Assembly (NCBI RefSeq): GCF_020881035.1 | Contig: NZ_JAJITC010000001.1 | Coordinates: 62,001-126,000 of the forward strand | DNA: 64,000 nt | Reading direction: 5' to 3' | From: Paraburkholderia translucens | GTDB taxonomy: Bacteria > Pseudomonadota > Gammaproteobacteria > Burkholderiales > Burkholderiaceae | Part shown: piece by piece, positions 36,086 through 44,958 of the stretch | Position numbering within the stretch: position 1 is the first letter of the stretch | How the letters are laid out: each line of letters opens with the position of its first letter | The notes under the pieces: model-generated | Database searches by the model: none | What the model saw: only the letters and a program-made list of their open reading frames with translations | What the model was told of the DNA's origin: nothing | Program-made: the position numbers and the translations under genes

Positions 36086-36544
36086 CGCAATACGCTCCGG
36101 ATACGTGCCACTTCAGGCCGAAAAACTGGCGAGCCGACGCACTCACAAGCGAGCCGGCAAACGGCGCCTGCAAACAGCGTCCGCACGCCTTGTCCGAGGA
36201 ATGTAATCCTGCCGCGAACGGCCGACAACACACCGGCGTTGCGTTTCCGCTGCGTCCCTATCGTGCATTGAACGATTGCTCCCGGGTCGCTTCGGCCCGC
36301 AAATAAAGCGTGCAAATCTGGTAAAAACTGCAACCGGTTTGCAACCCGCCAGGCCGCCAGGCGCCGGCGGGCGGCCGCTCCGCTTGATGCGACGGGGGGT
36401 CTGCGAAACGCGCCAGCGCGGTCGCCGTGCTGGACGCAACAACCAGGCCTGGCGGCCGGCTCGCGTGATGGTAAGGTCAGGTCCGCACGGGTCGCGAACG
36501 CAGCGCCGTGCCGGGCCCAACCTCACCGGTCAGCAATAAAGATC
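36086..36544. other. 459-nt divergent intergenic region
   Basis: Non-coding region between the leftward repeat protein and the rightward FUSC gene. It contains a GC-rich hairpin, GGCCGCC (36352-36358) with GGCGGCC (36370-36376), and an AT-rich stretch around 36300-36335. No promoter with good hexamers and no small gene could be supported. Confidence 0.5.
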
Positions 36545-37612
36545 ATGTCCAACCCGTATCAACACAAGCCACTCACGCCTTTTCGCCGGGCACTTGCGCG
36601 TTTTTCTCTTTCGGAGACCGCCAAATACGCGAAGCTGACGCTCGGCCTGTGGATCGGTTTCGGCATTCCGTACCTGCTCGGCTACCCCGACGCGGCCGTG
36701 CCTCTTGCGGGTTCGGCGATGCTGACGCTGGCGCTCGGAAGCTCGATTTCGGCGGCCCGAAGCTACTTCTACAAGCGGGTATTTTCGAATGTGGTGGCCA
36801 TGCCGATCGCCACGCTGCTGATCTGGCTGACCGCGCCCGATCTGTGGCTCGCCGCGGCGCTGCTGCCGGTCGTGATCTTCAGCATCGTCGCGCTGCGGCC
36901 GTCGCTGTTCCAGATGACCAGCATCACGGTGCCGATTACGCTCGTGCTCTATACCGGTGAACATATTCCGCTGCTCGAACTGCGCCTCATCGGTGTGGTG
37001 CTAGGGATGTTGCTCGGCTTCATCATCCAGCAGATCGCGTTTCCGCCCGATCACGGCTACTGGGCGAACACGCTCGTCAACGAAGGCAACGAGCAGGCCA
37101 CCGGCGTTGTCTCTCAACTGGCCGCGGGTCAGTTCGACAAAGCGCAGATCAAGCCGGCGGCCTCGACACTGCGCGCGCTGAGCACGAACCTCAAGCAGGC
37201 CCACCAACTGCTGAAGACCGACCTCGAGCAGGCGTGGATGTCGCCGCATCTGAAGCGCAACGCGGCGCGGCTGCCGGTGTTCGCGTGCTATCAGGAGACC
37301 TTCGATTCACTCGTCAACTTTCTCGAAACGATGGACACCTTTCACGACCAGTTCGCCGCGCTCGACGCCGCGTGGCGCGAAGCGTTTCACGCGCGGCTCG
37401 CGAGGCTCGTGGACGCGCACCGTCAATTGGCCGAGGCAGCGGACCTGCGTGTCGAGCGGGCGCCGCTCGCCGCCCCGCCGCTGCAGATGGAGGACCTGCG
37501 CCAGCTGACCGAGGACCTGCCCGCGTCGAACGTGTTTACGAGCGTGTACCTCGGGCATCTGACCGGCTATGGGATCTTGTTGTGCCGGTTGAGTCAGATG
37601 CATACCGCGTGA
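36545..37612 (+). CDS. FUSC-family aromatic acid exporter-like membrane protein
   Basis: A 355-residue protein with about six N-terminal TM helices (residues about 25-165, e.g. PLAGSAMLTLALGSSISAAR and LIGVVLGMLLGFIIQQIAF) and a long cytoplasmic helical C-terminal half. This half-sized form of the FUSC/aromatic-acid-exporter fold (the AaeB/YccS type has two copies) would work as a dimer. The substrate is unknown; relatives export hydroxybenzoates or are fusaric-acid resistance proteins. No adaptor gene is adjacent. It converges with the cupredoxin gene with a 22-nt gap. Confidence 0.82.
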   Translation: MSNPYQHKPLTPFRRALARFSLSETAKYAKLTLGLWIGFGIPYLLGYPDAAVPLAGSAMLTLALGSSISAARSYFYKRVFSNVVAMPIATLLIWLTAPDLWLAAALLPVVIFSIVALRPSLFQMTSITVPITLVLYTGEHIPLLELRLIGVVLGMLLGFIIQQIAFPPDHGYWANTLVNEGNEQATGVVSQLAAGQFDKAQIKPAASTLRALSTNLKQAHQLLKTDLEQAWMSPHLKRNAARLPVFACYQETFDSLVNFLETMDTFHDQFAALDAAWREAFHARLARLVDAHRQLAEAADLRVERAPLAAPPLQMEDLRQLTEDLPASNVFTSVYLGHLTGYGILLCRLSQMHTA

Positions 37613-37634
37613 GCGGCGGGGGGCGTTGCACCGG

Positions 37635-38033
37635 TCATTGCACCGTAATGGTCGCCCTCATGTTCGGATGAATGCCGCAAAAGATCTTGTACACCCCAGG
37701 CTTATCAAACTTGAATTGAAAGGTGTCGTTCTGATCGAGGGCGCCCGAGCGGAACAGGCCCGCTTCGTTGACCACGGTGTGCGGCTCGCCGTCCAGATTT
37801 TTCCATGTGACCGTCGTGCCCGCCTTGACGGCTAGATCCGTCGGAGCGAACGCGAAGTTCTTCATTACCATCTCGTTAGGGGCCAACGCGACGGTCTGTT
37901 TCTGCACTTTCATGGGCATCTGCATCTGCATCTGCATCGTCGTTTGCGCGAAGCCGAGTTCCGCCGACACCGCCAGTATGGCGAGACTGGCGGGCAGAAT
38001 CACGAGCGCGCGGCCGATCCTGTTCGTGAGCAT
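37635..38033 (-). CDS. secreted cupredoxin (plastocyanin/azurin-like)
   Basis: A 132-residue periplasmic type I copper protein. A signal peptide (1-29, ending GFAQ) is followed by a Met-rich stretch (TTMQMQMQMPMKV, residues 31-43), then the cupredoxin fold with copper ligands His85 (EPHTVV), Cys119, His122 and Met125 (FCGIHPNM). The Met-rich part could bind extra Cu(I). ATG 38033 has GAGGAGAT 6-13 nt upstream. It lies 36 nt after the metallophosphoesterase gene on the same strand, so they are one operon. Probably an electron carrier or copper-handling protein. Confidence 0.9.
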   Translation of the reverse strand: MLTNRIGRALVILPASLAILAVSAELGFAQTTMQMQMQMPMKVQKQTVALAPNEMVMKNFAFAPTDLAVKAGTTVTWKNLDGEPHTVVNEAGLFRSGALDQNDTFQFKFDKPGVYKIFCGIHPNMRATITVQ

Positions 38034-38069
38034 GACTGATCTCCTCAAGCGTTAAACAGTGACGCGCCA

Positions 38070-39014
38070 TCAGGCGAGCGTCGTGTCATCGAGTGTCGCC
38101 TTCAGCGGTTTGCGCGCGATGCTGACGCTCGTCACACCGAGCATCTTCGGCAACTGGTCGCTCGCGACCTTCAGCGGCCCCGGGCCGTCGCCGTTGCCGG
38201 CGGTCGGCTGCGGATAGGCGGTCGAGCGCGCGGTGTGGAACGTCACGTTGCCCTCGACCTTCGTGACGATCTGATGAATGTGACCGTTCAGCACCGTTAC
38301 CGAACCGAAGCGCTGCAGATAGCTCATCGCCTGTCCCGCGTCGCCGGTGCCCCAACCCCACGGCGCGTAGATCGTCCACATCGGCATGTGCGCGAACACG
38401 ACGATCGGTGTGCTCGCCGAGCGCCCCTTCAGATCGTTTTCGAGCCACTCGAGCTGCTCGTCGCCGAACCCGCCGAGGCCATTCGGCTTGAAATGCATCA
38501 CGTTGACGAGAGCGACGAAGTGCACGCCCTGGTGATCGAAGCTGTAATAGCCGCGGTTATCCGACGCCTTGCCGAAGCGGTTGAAGTACTCGGTGCCGGG
38601 GCCGTCGGTGACGTCATGCTCGCCGGGCACCGTGTGCAGTTCGGTGATTTTCAGGCCCGACATCAGTTGCGCGGCGAGATCGAACTCCGAGGGTTTCGAC
38701 AGGTGCGTGATGTCGCCGGTGTGAATCGCGAGCGGCGGCCTCGCCGGCATCGCGTTGACGTATTCGATCGTCTGTTTCAGCGTGCCCGCGACATCGGGAT
38801 TCGCTTCCTTGTTGAAGCCGATATGCGTGTCACTGATCTGCAGGAACAGCGGCACGCCGCCCATGGGTTGCGCGGTGTTCGTGTCGGCTGCGAGCGCGAG
38901 CTCGACCGGCGTCAACACGCCGCCGGACAACATGAATACGGTGCCGAGGCCACCGTACGCAAGACATTTCAGCGCGCCGCGGCGCGCCGGATCGAATGAA
39001 TGATGTGACGACAT
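38070..39014 (-). CDS. exported calcineurin-like metallophosphoesterase
   Basis: A 314-residue phosphoesterase. The N-terminus RRGALKCLAYGG resembles a twin-arginine signal, followed by a hydrophobic stretch; the mature part begins near residue 44. Metal ligands are seen in SDTHIGF (DxH), HTGDITH (GD), PGEHDVT (GNHD-like with Glu for Asn), VVFAHMP and NGHIHQ. The Glu in the third motif replaces the usual Asn metal ligand and is unusual. Substrate could be a phosphodiester or nucleotide. Upstream gene of the cupredoxin operon. Confidence 0.85.
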   Translation of the reverse strand: MSSHHSFDPARRGALKCLAYGGLGTVFMLSGGVLTPVELALAADTNTAQPMGGVPLFLQISDTHIGFNKEANPDVAGTLKQTIEYVNAMPARPPLAIHTGDITHLSKPSEFDLAAQLMSGLKITELHTVPGEHDVTDGPGTEYFNRFGKASDNRGYYSFDHQGVHFVALVNVMHFKPNGLGGFGDEQLEWLENDLKGRSASTPIVVFAHMPMWTIYAPWGWGTGDAGQAMSYLQRFGSVTVLNGHIHQIVTKVEGNVTFHTARSTAYPQPTAGNGDGPGPLKVASDQLPKMLGVTSVSIARKPLKATLDDTTLA

Positions 39015-39186
39015 GATGACCTCACAATAAGGATTCGCGGAACCGAACCCGGTTCGTGAGGCATGACCGGCGGGTTGCGGGTTTTATTCCCGCGTCGTGA
39101 GGAGATGGTGGGGAACGGTACTTGTATGCGGATCGAAAGCGGAAAGTAATCGCCGCGACGGCCTGCTCGCCGGGTTGCGCACCACC

Positions 39187-40128
39187 TCAGCCGCTCACCG
39201 CCGCGATGATCCGCGCGCGCATCGCTTGATCGGGCAGCGGTCCCGAACCCGCGCGAACGTTGTCCGCCATGTATTGCGGCCGACCGGTGCCGGGAATCAC
39301 CACCGTCACCGCCGGCTGCGCGAGCACGAACTTCAACAGAATCTGCGCCCAGCTCGTGCAGCCGATTTCCCCTGCCCATGCCGGCAGCGGCGTCTTCATC
39401 ACGCGGGCGATCAGCCCGCCGCCGCCGAACGGCTGATTGATCACGACGCCGATGCCGAGATCGGCCGCGAGCGGCAGGATGCGCTGCTCGGCCGCGCGAT
39501 CGTCGGCGGCGTAGTTGACCTGCACGAAGTCGGGCTTCTCGCTGCGCATCACCGCGGCCACTTCATCGAATGCGCTCGACGTGTAATGCGTGATGCCGAG
39601 ATAGCGAATCCGGCCGTGCGCTTTCCAGTCGCGCAACGTCGCGAGTTGCGTACGCCAGTCGAGCAGATTGTGAATCTGCATCAGATCGACACGCGGCTGC
39701 TGAAAGCGCCGCAGCGATTCCTCCATCTGTGCGATGCCGGCTTCGCGTCCCTCGGTCCATACCTTGGTCGCGACGAATGCCTTGCGATGCGCGTCGAGCT
39801 GCGTGAGCAGCGCGCCCGCGACCGCTTCCGACGACCCGTACATCGGCGAAGAATCGATCACCGAGCCGCCGGCTTCAAAGAGGACGCGCAGCACGTCGGC
39901 GAGTTGCGCCCGTGCAGCGGGATCGTCGCCGACGTCGAACGTGCGCCACGTGCCGCAGCCGATCACCGGCAGCGCTTCGCCGGTCGATGGGATCGCGCGG
40001 CGGCTCATGCGGGGTAAGGCGGTCCCGGTTTGCGCGGCCGCGACGCGCGACAATGCCAGCGAAGCCGGCAGCCCCAGCGCCGCGCGCAGAAAACGGCGGC
40101 GGCGATCGTGGTTCGACGCAGCAGTCAT
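39187..40128 (-). CDS. aldo/keto reductase with Tat-type signal
   Basis: A 313-residue oxidoreductase of the aldo/keto reductase superfamily with an N-terminal twin-arginine-like signal (RRRRFLRAALGL, residues about 9-20, then ASLALSRVAAA), so it is probably exported folded. The core has DSSPMYGSSEAVAG (Asp and Tyr of the active site), KVWTE with the catalytic Lys, and the LMQIHNLLDW His motif. C-terminal VIPGTGRPQYMADNV is the cofactor-binding region. ATG 40128 has AGG 6 nt upstream; the longer frame is less likely. Cofactor and substrate of an exported AKR are unclear. Confidence 0.85.
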   Translation of the reverse strand: MTAASNHDRRRRFLRAALGLPASLALSRVAAAQTGTALPRMSRRAIPSTGEALPVIGCGTWRTFDVGDDPAARAQLADVLRVLFEAGGSVIDSSPMYGSSEAVAGALLTQLDAHRKAFVATKVWTEGREAGIAQMEESLRRFQQPRVDLMQIHNLLDWRTQLATLRDWKAHGRIRYLGITHYTSSAFDEVAAVMRSEKPDFVQVNYAADDRAAEQRILPLAADLGIGVVINQPFGGGGLIARVMKTPLPAWAGEIGCTSWAQILLKFVLAQPAVTVVIPGTGRPQYMADNVRAGSGPLPDQAMRARIIAAVSG

Positions 40129-40175
40129 AACCTGAGGCGCCCTCGCACGCGGAAGTTCGATCGGCATCGCAACGG

Positions 40176-40790
40176 CTAAAGCACGCCGCGCCGCGCGAGT
40201 TCAGCCGACAAGGCCGCCGCGTCGACGAACCGGTAGCCCTGCAAGCCAGCCGCGAGTGCGCCGTCCACGTTGGCCTGGGTGTCGTCGATGAACAGCGTGT
40301 CGACTGCGGCCGCGCCGAGGCGCTCGACGCAGCGCAAATAGGTTTGCCTGGCAGGCTTGGCCGCGCCGAACGCCGCCGACGAATAGACGTGCGGCCCGAA
40401 CAGCCGCGCCACGGGCGGATTCAGATAACCGATGTGATCGGTCAGCAGGTGGCAGTTGTTCGTCAGGATCGCGATGCGGCAGCGATGCGCCGCGCGCGAC
40501 GCCAGCGCGAGCGCCGGATCGTTCGGTGTGATCGACGCGAGCCGCGCGTCGAGCCATTCGGCGCGGCTCACCGGATAGTTCAGCAGTGCGCCCAGCTCGC
40601 GCAAATATTCGTCGTCGCTGATCTCGCCGCCGTCGGCGCGCGCCTCGAGTCCCGAGCCCCAGATCGCATCGTGCACGGTCTGCTCCGTGCAGCCCGCAAT
40701 CGCCGCGAGCCGTTGGACGCGCGCGGCGCGATCGTAGTGCGACAGGACACCTTCCAGGTCGAACAGTAGCAGCGTGACGGGTTCGCTCAT
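40176..40790 (-). CDS. HAD-superfamily hydrolase with altered motif I
   Basis: A 204-residue HAD protein of the YihX/GphX-like type. Motif I reads FDLEGVLSHYD: the nucleophile Asp is present, but the second Asp (general acid/base) is Glu. Motif II Thr is in ILTNN, the Lys motif in AAKPARQ, and the final acidic motif is FIDDTQANVDGA. The Asp-to-Glu change may slow phosphatase activity or mark a specific branch. It lies between the aldo/keto reductase and the epoxide hydrolase, all on the minus strand. Confidence 0.85.
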   Translation of the reverse strand: MSEPVTLLLFDLEGVLSHYDRAARVQRLAAIAGCTEQTVHDAIWGSGLEARADGGEISDDEYLRELGALLNYPVSRAEWLDARLASITPNDPALALASRAAHRCRIAILTNNCHLLTDHIGYLNPPVARLFGPHVYSSAAFGAAKPARQTYLRCVERLGAAAVDTLFIDDTQANVDGALAAGLQGYRFVDAAALSAELARRGVL

Positions 40791-40846
40791 GCTGTCGGTC
40801 TCGCGTGTCGAAGTTGGAGCACAGAGGTGATGCGCCCGGGCCGAGT

Positions 40847-42022
40847 CTAGCGCGACGCGCCGCGCAATGGCCTGAAGAACTTGCGAATCTCGGCCGCGAG
40901 CAACGCGGGCTTTTCCATTGCCGCGAAGTGCCCGCCGCCTTGCATTTCACTCCACTGCACGACGTTGAAGGTTCTTTCGAGCCAGCTACGCGGCGGATGA
41001 TTGATCTCCTTCGGAAACACCGCGAAGCCGAGTGGCGTGTCGATACGCTGAGCGTTGGAGAAACGGATCGGCTGCAGGCGGTTTTCCCAATACATCTGCA
41101 TCGCCGGGCCAATGCACTGCGTGAACCAATACAGCGAAATATTCGTCAGCAGGTCGTCTTTCGAGAACACGCTTTCCACCTCGCCTCCGCAGTCGCTCCA
41201 CGCGCGAAACTTCTCGCTGATCCACGCGGCGAGTCCTATCGGCGAATCGTTCAATGACGCGGCCACGGTCAACGGCTTCGTGGAATGCAGATGCGCGTAG
41301 CCGCCTTCGAGCGCAAACCAGTCGTTCTTCTCGCGCAGATAGTCCTGCTCGGCCGGCGTCAGCGGCTGCCGTGCCGCGCCGATCGCGGGTTCGTAGGAGC
41401 TTGGCAGGAAGTTCAGATGAATGCCATCGACCGCCCGCGGATGACGCGCGGCCAGCGCGATCGACACGCCCGCGCCGAGATCGCCGCCCTGCGCGCCGAA
41501 GCGCTCGTAGCCGAGCCGGCGCATCAGCGACACCCACAGGTCCGCCACCTGGAACGAGGACATGCCGGCCTGCGCGGGCGCCGGCGAAAACGCGAAGCCC
41601 GGCAGCGACGGCGCGACGACGTCGAACGCATCGGCGGGATCGGCGCCGAACGCGGCCGGATCGCACAGATGATCGAGCAGCGCGTGAAGCTCGAAGAACG
41701 AGCCGGGCCAGCCGTGCGTGATCACGAGCGGATAAGCTTTGAAGCCGGGTGCGACGCTGGCCGCGCGCCGATGCGCGAAGTGCACGGTCTGCCCGTTCAC
41801 GTCGGCGAGAAACTGCGGCAGCTGGTTGAGTCTGTGTTCGGCCGCGCGCCAGTCGAAATGCCCGGCCCAATACGTCGCGAGTTCGCGCAGCCATGCCGGG
41901 TCGGCGCCCTGCTGCCATGCGGGTGATGACGTCGCGGGCGCCCAGCGGGTGGCGCGGATGCGAAAGCGTAGATCGTCGATGTCCTGATCGGGGATCGCAA
42001 TCTCAAACGGGTCAATCTGCAT
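40847..42022 (-). CDS. epoxide hydrolase (alpha/beta-hydrolase)
   Basis: A 391-residue microsomal-type epoxide hydrolase that opens epoxides to diols. It has an N-terminal EH lid domain (IPDQDIDDLRFRIRATRW), oxyanion-hole motif HGWPGSFFE, nucleophile Asp in GAQGGDLGAG, and catalytic His in GGGHFAAMEKP. Charge-relay acid likely in the PKEINHPP region. ATG 42022 is chosen, as it starts the conserved N-terminus; the open frame upstream overlaps the next gene. Substrate unknown; such enzymes detoxify or degrade xenobiotics. Confidence 0.9.
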   Translation of the reverse strand: MQIDPFEIAIPDQDIDDLRFRIRATRWAPATSSPAWQQGADPAWLRELATYWAGHFDWRAAEHRLNQLPQFLADVNGQTVHFAHRRAASVAPGFKAYPLVITHGWPGSFFELHALLDHLCDPAAFGADPADAFDVVAPSLPGFAFSPAPAQAGMSSFQVADLWVSLMRRLGYERFGAQGGDLGAGVSIALAARHPRAVDGIHLNFLPSSYEPAIGAARQPLTPAEQDYLREKNDWFALEGGYAHLHSTKPLTVAASLNDSPIGLAAWISEKFRAWSDCGGEVESVFSKDDLLTNISLYWFTQCIGPAMQMYWENRLQPIRFSNAQRIDTPLGFAVFPKEINHPPRSWLERTFNVVQWSEMQGGGHFAAMEKPALLAAEIRKFFRPLRGASR

Positions 42023-42122
42023 GGCGGATCGTCCTGCATCGGTTGGCGGGTTTTCGTCATCGTACCCGCCTCGGACGAAAGCGACCTTCGCGCGGCTCGC
42101 CGCATCTTTGCGCAGAAGCTCA

Positions 42123-42950
42123 TCAGGGACGCGGTCCCATCGGCTCGGGATTGCCGAACGCCGGGAAGGTGCCGTTCTCACGCGCGCGCTCGAGTTCGGC
42201 GCGGACCTCGGCGCGGGTCCTGGGAGCGTCGCTGGCGATCGACTCGGGCTCGGCTTGCGAGGCCGCTTCCGCGCGCGATACCGATGCCGGCGAGTCGACG
42301 CCTTGCGACCCCGGCCACGCCTCTGGCGCCACGCTTGCTGCCTTCTTCGCGGACCGCTCGCCAGTAGAACTGCTCCTGTGGCTGCCGCCGCGTGCATGAC
42401 TCGTGCCCGATGTCGTAGCAGCGCCTTGCGCCGAGCGCGGCTTTTTTGTGCCGCCGGACACGCCTCGTGGGTGCTCGCCATGCACACCGCGGCCATGGGG
42501 CGCGTGTTGGGGATTCGTCGCCGGCGATGTCTGCGGCAGGCTCGAATTCGGCGCTGACTGCAACGGCGCGTTCGTCGGTTGCCACGGGTTCGTCAACAGC
42601 GGCTGGCTCGTCTGTTGCTCGTTCGTCACCCGCGCGTACTGTAGCGCCGCGATGGCCAGAGCGTCGCCCGCCTGTGCTCCAATCGAAAGGTTTGACTGAG
42701 CCCGCAAGGCGGCCACGTCGTCGCGCAGCGCTCTGCGGCGCATTGCCTGCGCGCTCGCCGCTTCGTGGGTGCGGTCGTCACTCGGCTCCGCCACCGCGCC
42801 CGTCGCGCTGACGCCACGCTCGGCGTCGGCAGTGAGGCTCGCATTCTGACCGGACGACCAGTCGTTATCGAGCTGCGACACATAGGCGCCAATCGTCACC
42901 GCGCCGAAGACGAGGCCCGTCAACACGATCATTCTCGGTTCGCTATCCAC
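42123..42950 (-). CDS. single-TM disordered protein with DUF4148-like tail
   Basis: A 275-residue protein starting at GTG 42950 (GGGAGAG 6 nt upstream); a longer start at 43010 is possible. A TM helix near the N-terminus (MIVLTGLVFGAVTIGAYV) is followed by a long Ser/Thr/Ala/Gly/Gln-rich disordered region. The C-terminus (TRAEVRAELERARENG) resembles the DUF4148 repeat of Burkholderiaceae exported proteins. Function unknown. The gene ends 100 nt before the epoxide hydrolase start. Confidence 0.65.
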   Translation of the reverse strand: MDSEPRMIVLTGLVFGAVTIGAYVSQLDNDWSSGQNASLTADAERGVSATGAVAEPSDDRTHEAASAQAMRRRALRDDVAALRAQSNLSIGAQAGDALAIAALQYARVTNEQQTSQPLLTNPWQPTNAPLQSAPNSSLPQTSPATNPQHAPHGRGVHGEHPRGVSGGTKKPRSAQGAATTSGTSHARGGSHRSSSTGERSAKKAASVAPEAWPGSQGVDSPASVSRAEAASQAEPESIASDAPRTRAEVRAELERARENGTFPAFGNPEPMGPRP

Positions 42951-43149
42951 TGCACGCTCTCCCTTCCCGCAGACCGACCGACGAAGTCGACGCACGCGCA
43001 ACCGATCCACCCTACCTCTCAGAGTGTGAGCGTTCCGGATGACAATGTTTTTCTTTTAGGGCCGACGACTGACGAATCGGCGGATAGGGTCGGGGATGTG
43101 TCCGAAATCGCCGGGGATTACAGTGTGCCGCGCTCTTGCACGGGCCGCG

Positions 43150-43566
43150 CTATCGGTACTCGTCGATGTCGATAGTGCCGCCTATCGCTTCCATCAATGC
43201 GCGAATATCGTGGGGAATATCAGGTATGCGGTTGCCGGCTTCATTGCCCCAATAGCACCAGAATCGGGCCGTCACCCCTTCACGCGCCAGCGTCTCCCGG
43301 AGATCCGTTCGCGTGAGATTGAGTCGCTCGATGAGAAATCGCAGGTGGGGTTCGAGCGCGTCGCTGACAACGCGCCCCTCGCTGCCGAAGCCCCATAGCC
43401 CCACGCGGCCCGGCGTCCGGCTTACTCGCCCGGAAGGCGTGATAAACGGTTGGCCCTTGACAATGGCAACGTCGGGCTCCACTTCGAAAAACCTGGTCCA
43501 GAAGGCGGGATCGACGGAATCGCCCATTACGTGAAACGTGGCATACGCCAACTGTTGTTCAGACAT
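43150..43566 (-). CDS. DUF4279 domain protein (immunity-type candidate)
   Basis: A 138-residue cytoplasmic protein beginning MSEQQLAYATFHVMGDSVDP and continuing FWTRFFEVEPDVAIVKGQPF, a pattern typical of DUF4279. Members are often found among polymorphic-toxin immunity genes. No signal or TM segment. It is the last gene of a leftward pair with the 55-residue gene at 43581-43748, 14 nt upstream. No toxin gene is seen nearby, so an immunity role is inference. Confidence 0.75.
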   Translation of the reverse strand: MSEQQLAYATFHVMGDSVDPAFWTRFFEVEPDVAIVKGQPFITPSGRVSRTPGRVGLWGFGSEGRVVSDALEPHLRFLIERLNLTRTDLRETLAREGVTARFWCYWGNEAGNRIPDIPHDIRALMEAIGGTIDIDEYR

Positions 43567-43580
43567 TGATAATGGTCCCA

Positions 43581-43748
43581 TCAGTCTGCCCAATCATGAA
43601 AATTGGCAACGAAGTTTCCCCGGAAGTAGGCCAGCTCAATTTCTCCGTATTCCTCTCGCGTCAGTTTCTTGATCGCGCTGTGCCAACGGAGGGCTGCGGA
43701 AAATCCCGATGCCTCCTTTATGTACATAATGTTCCGGCTAAAAAACAT
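43581..43748 (-). CDS. 55-residue small protein gene, upstream of DUF4279
   Basis: A short complete frame from ATG 43748 to the TGA at 43581-43583, with GGAG about 6 nt upstream and an in-frame stop (TAA) just before. The product starts MFFSRNIMYIKEASGF and has a helical basic middle (ALRWHSAIKKLTREEYGEIE) and ends FVANFHDWAD. The sequence is protein-like, of lower GC than its neighbours, and lies 14 nt before the DUF4279 gene. I do not recognise the family; it could be a full small protein or the surviving C-terminal part of a truncated toxin gene. Confidence 0.5.
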   Translation of the reverse strand: MFFSRNIMYIKEASGFSAALRWHSAIKKLTREEYGEIELAYFRGNFVANFHDWAD

Positions 43749-43882
43749 CTGGACTCCGCTTCCTTAACCCTTGCACGCGAAGCCCGCATCCTGGCAGCTC
43801 ATCAGCGCCCATGAGCCCACCGGAACCAATCTTTACAAATATTTGACATCACTTAGGAATACTCTTGTCCGCCTCCAAAAAA

Positions 43883-43921
43883 CGAACGCGGCGCACCAGA
43901 AAATCCGGTGCGCCGCGTTCG
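43883..43921 (-). terminator. intrinsic terminator of the carbonic anhydrase gene
   Basis: Perfect 15-bp stem CGAACGCGGCGCACC / GGTGCGCCGCGTTCG with a 9-nt loop. On the minus strand a run of six T (43877-43882) follows directly. This is a strong rho-independent terminator about 70 nt after the carbonic anhydrase stop. Confidence 0.9.
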
Positions 43922-43990
43922 AGATAGACAAGCCTTTTACCGGGCCGCTGGGTCAGTTTCTCAAATCAAAGAATCGCTCAACCCGTCGCT

Positions 43991-44626
43991 TCAACCCGCG
44001 AAAATCTCCGGATTATCCGCAAGCGGCAAGAACTTGCCGCTCTGCCCATCGAGCGCGAGCATCTCGCCGCTTTCGATATTGAAGATCCACCCATGCAGCC
44101 GCAGCGTCTTGTTCACGAGCCCGACCGCCACCGACGGATGCGTGCGGATATTGCCGAGCTGCGCGATCACGTTGTCCTTGACCAGTGCCTCCAGACGCTC
44201 CGCGTCCGAGCAGTAGTGACGCGACGCGTTGATCGCCTTCGCCGCATCCGCGTGACGCAGCCAGCTCGCGACCGCCGGCATGTGTTCGAGATTCGTGCAG
44301 GACGAAATCGCCGTCATGGCGCCGCAGTTCGAATGGCCGCAGATCACGATGTCGCTCACGCCGAGCACTGCGATCGCATATTCGACCGTGGCCGACACGC
44401 CGCCCGGCTCCGGGCCGTACGACGGCACGATGTTGCCCGCGTTGCGGATTACGAAGAGCGAGCCCGGCTCGGTCTGCGTCAGCAGCTCCGGCACCACGCG
44501 GCTGTCCGAACAGGTCACGAACAACGTGCTGGGGTTCTGCGCGGTCGACAAACGCTTGAAGAGCGCGCTTTGCTGTGGAAAGACTTCGCGTTGAAAACGG
44601 ATCAATCCTTCGATGATTTCCTGCAC
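43991..44626 (-). CDS. can: beta-class carbonic anhydrase
   Basis: Zinc enzyme that interconverts CO2 and bicarbonate. With the GTG at 44626 (GGAG 7 nt upstream) the protein has 211 residues and begins [17 protein letters not shown], matching E. coli Can closely. Zinc ligands Cys39, His98 and Cys101 (TCSDSR, GHSNCG) and the catalytic Asp41/Arg43 dyad are visible. The open frame further upstream is not family-like. A strong terminator follows at 43883-43921. Supplies bicarbonate for carboxylases; essential in many bacteria at ambient CO2. Confidence 0.94.
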   Translation of the reverse strand: MQEIIEGLIRFQREVFPQQSALFKRLSTAQNPSTLFVTCSDSRVVPELLTQTEPGSLFVIRNAGNIVPSYGPEPGGVSATVEYAIAVLGVSDIVICGHSNCGAMTAISSCTNLEHMPAVASWLRHADAAKAINASRHYCSDAERLEALVKDNVIAQLGNIRTHPSVAVGLVNKTLRLHGWIFNIESGEMLALDGQSGKFLPLADNPEIFAG

Positions 44627-44779
44627 GATATTCTCCAGAGAATCGTAGAGACGGATTTTTAGATTGCCGCGACTATACCGCAGCCCTTCAATCGTCGCGC
44701 GAATCACCGTGCTAATCGTCGTGCGCGCCTGCCGCGAATTGCCGGCAAAAGAATGCTGTGCCTGCACTCGCCATAAAAA

Positions 44780-44801
44780 ACCCGGCTGCCGGCAGCCGGG
44801 T
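44780..44801 (-). terminator. palindromic intrinsic terminator
   Basis: CCCGGCTGCC-GGCAGCCGGG (44781-44800) is a perfect 20-nt palindrome extended by an A/T pair, followed on the minus strand by a T-run (44775-44780). It lies about 160 nt downstream of the leftward DUF1488 gene and would end its transcript before the carbonic anhydrase gene. Confidence 0.85.
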
Positions 44802-44958
44802 CCAACTCTCTCGCTGACGCACCGCAAGCGCTGCCTGCATCAGCGCTGCGTGCATCACTTCTGTAGCCGCGCCGGCGTCGCGGATACGGATGCCGCGATG
44901 CAAGAGTCCTATCCATCGCGCCCGCCATTGCCTGAACCGATGCAATCAGGCAGGTCAC

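Noticed and set aside
36352..36376. GC-rich hairpin in the 36086-36544 gap as a regulatory element
   Set aside because: Seven-bp GC-only stems are frequent in this composition and no adjacent gene end or start fits.
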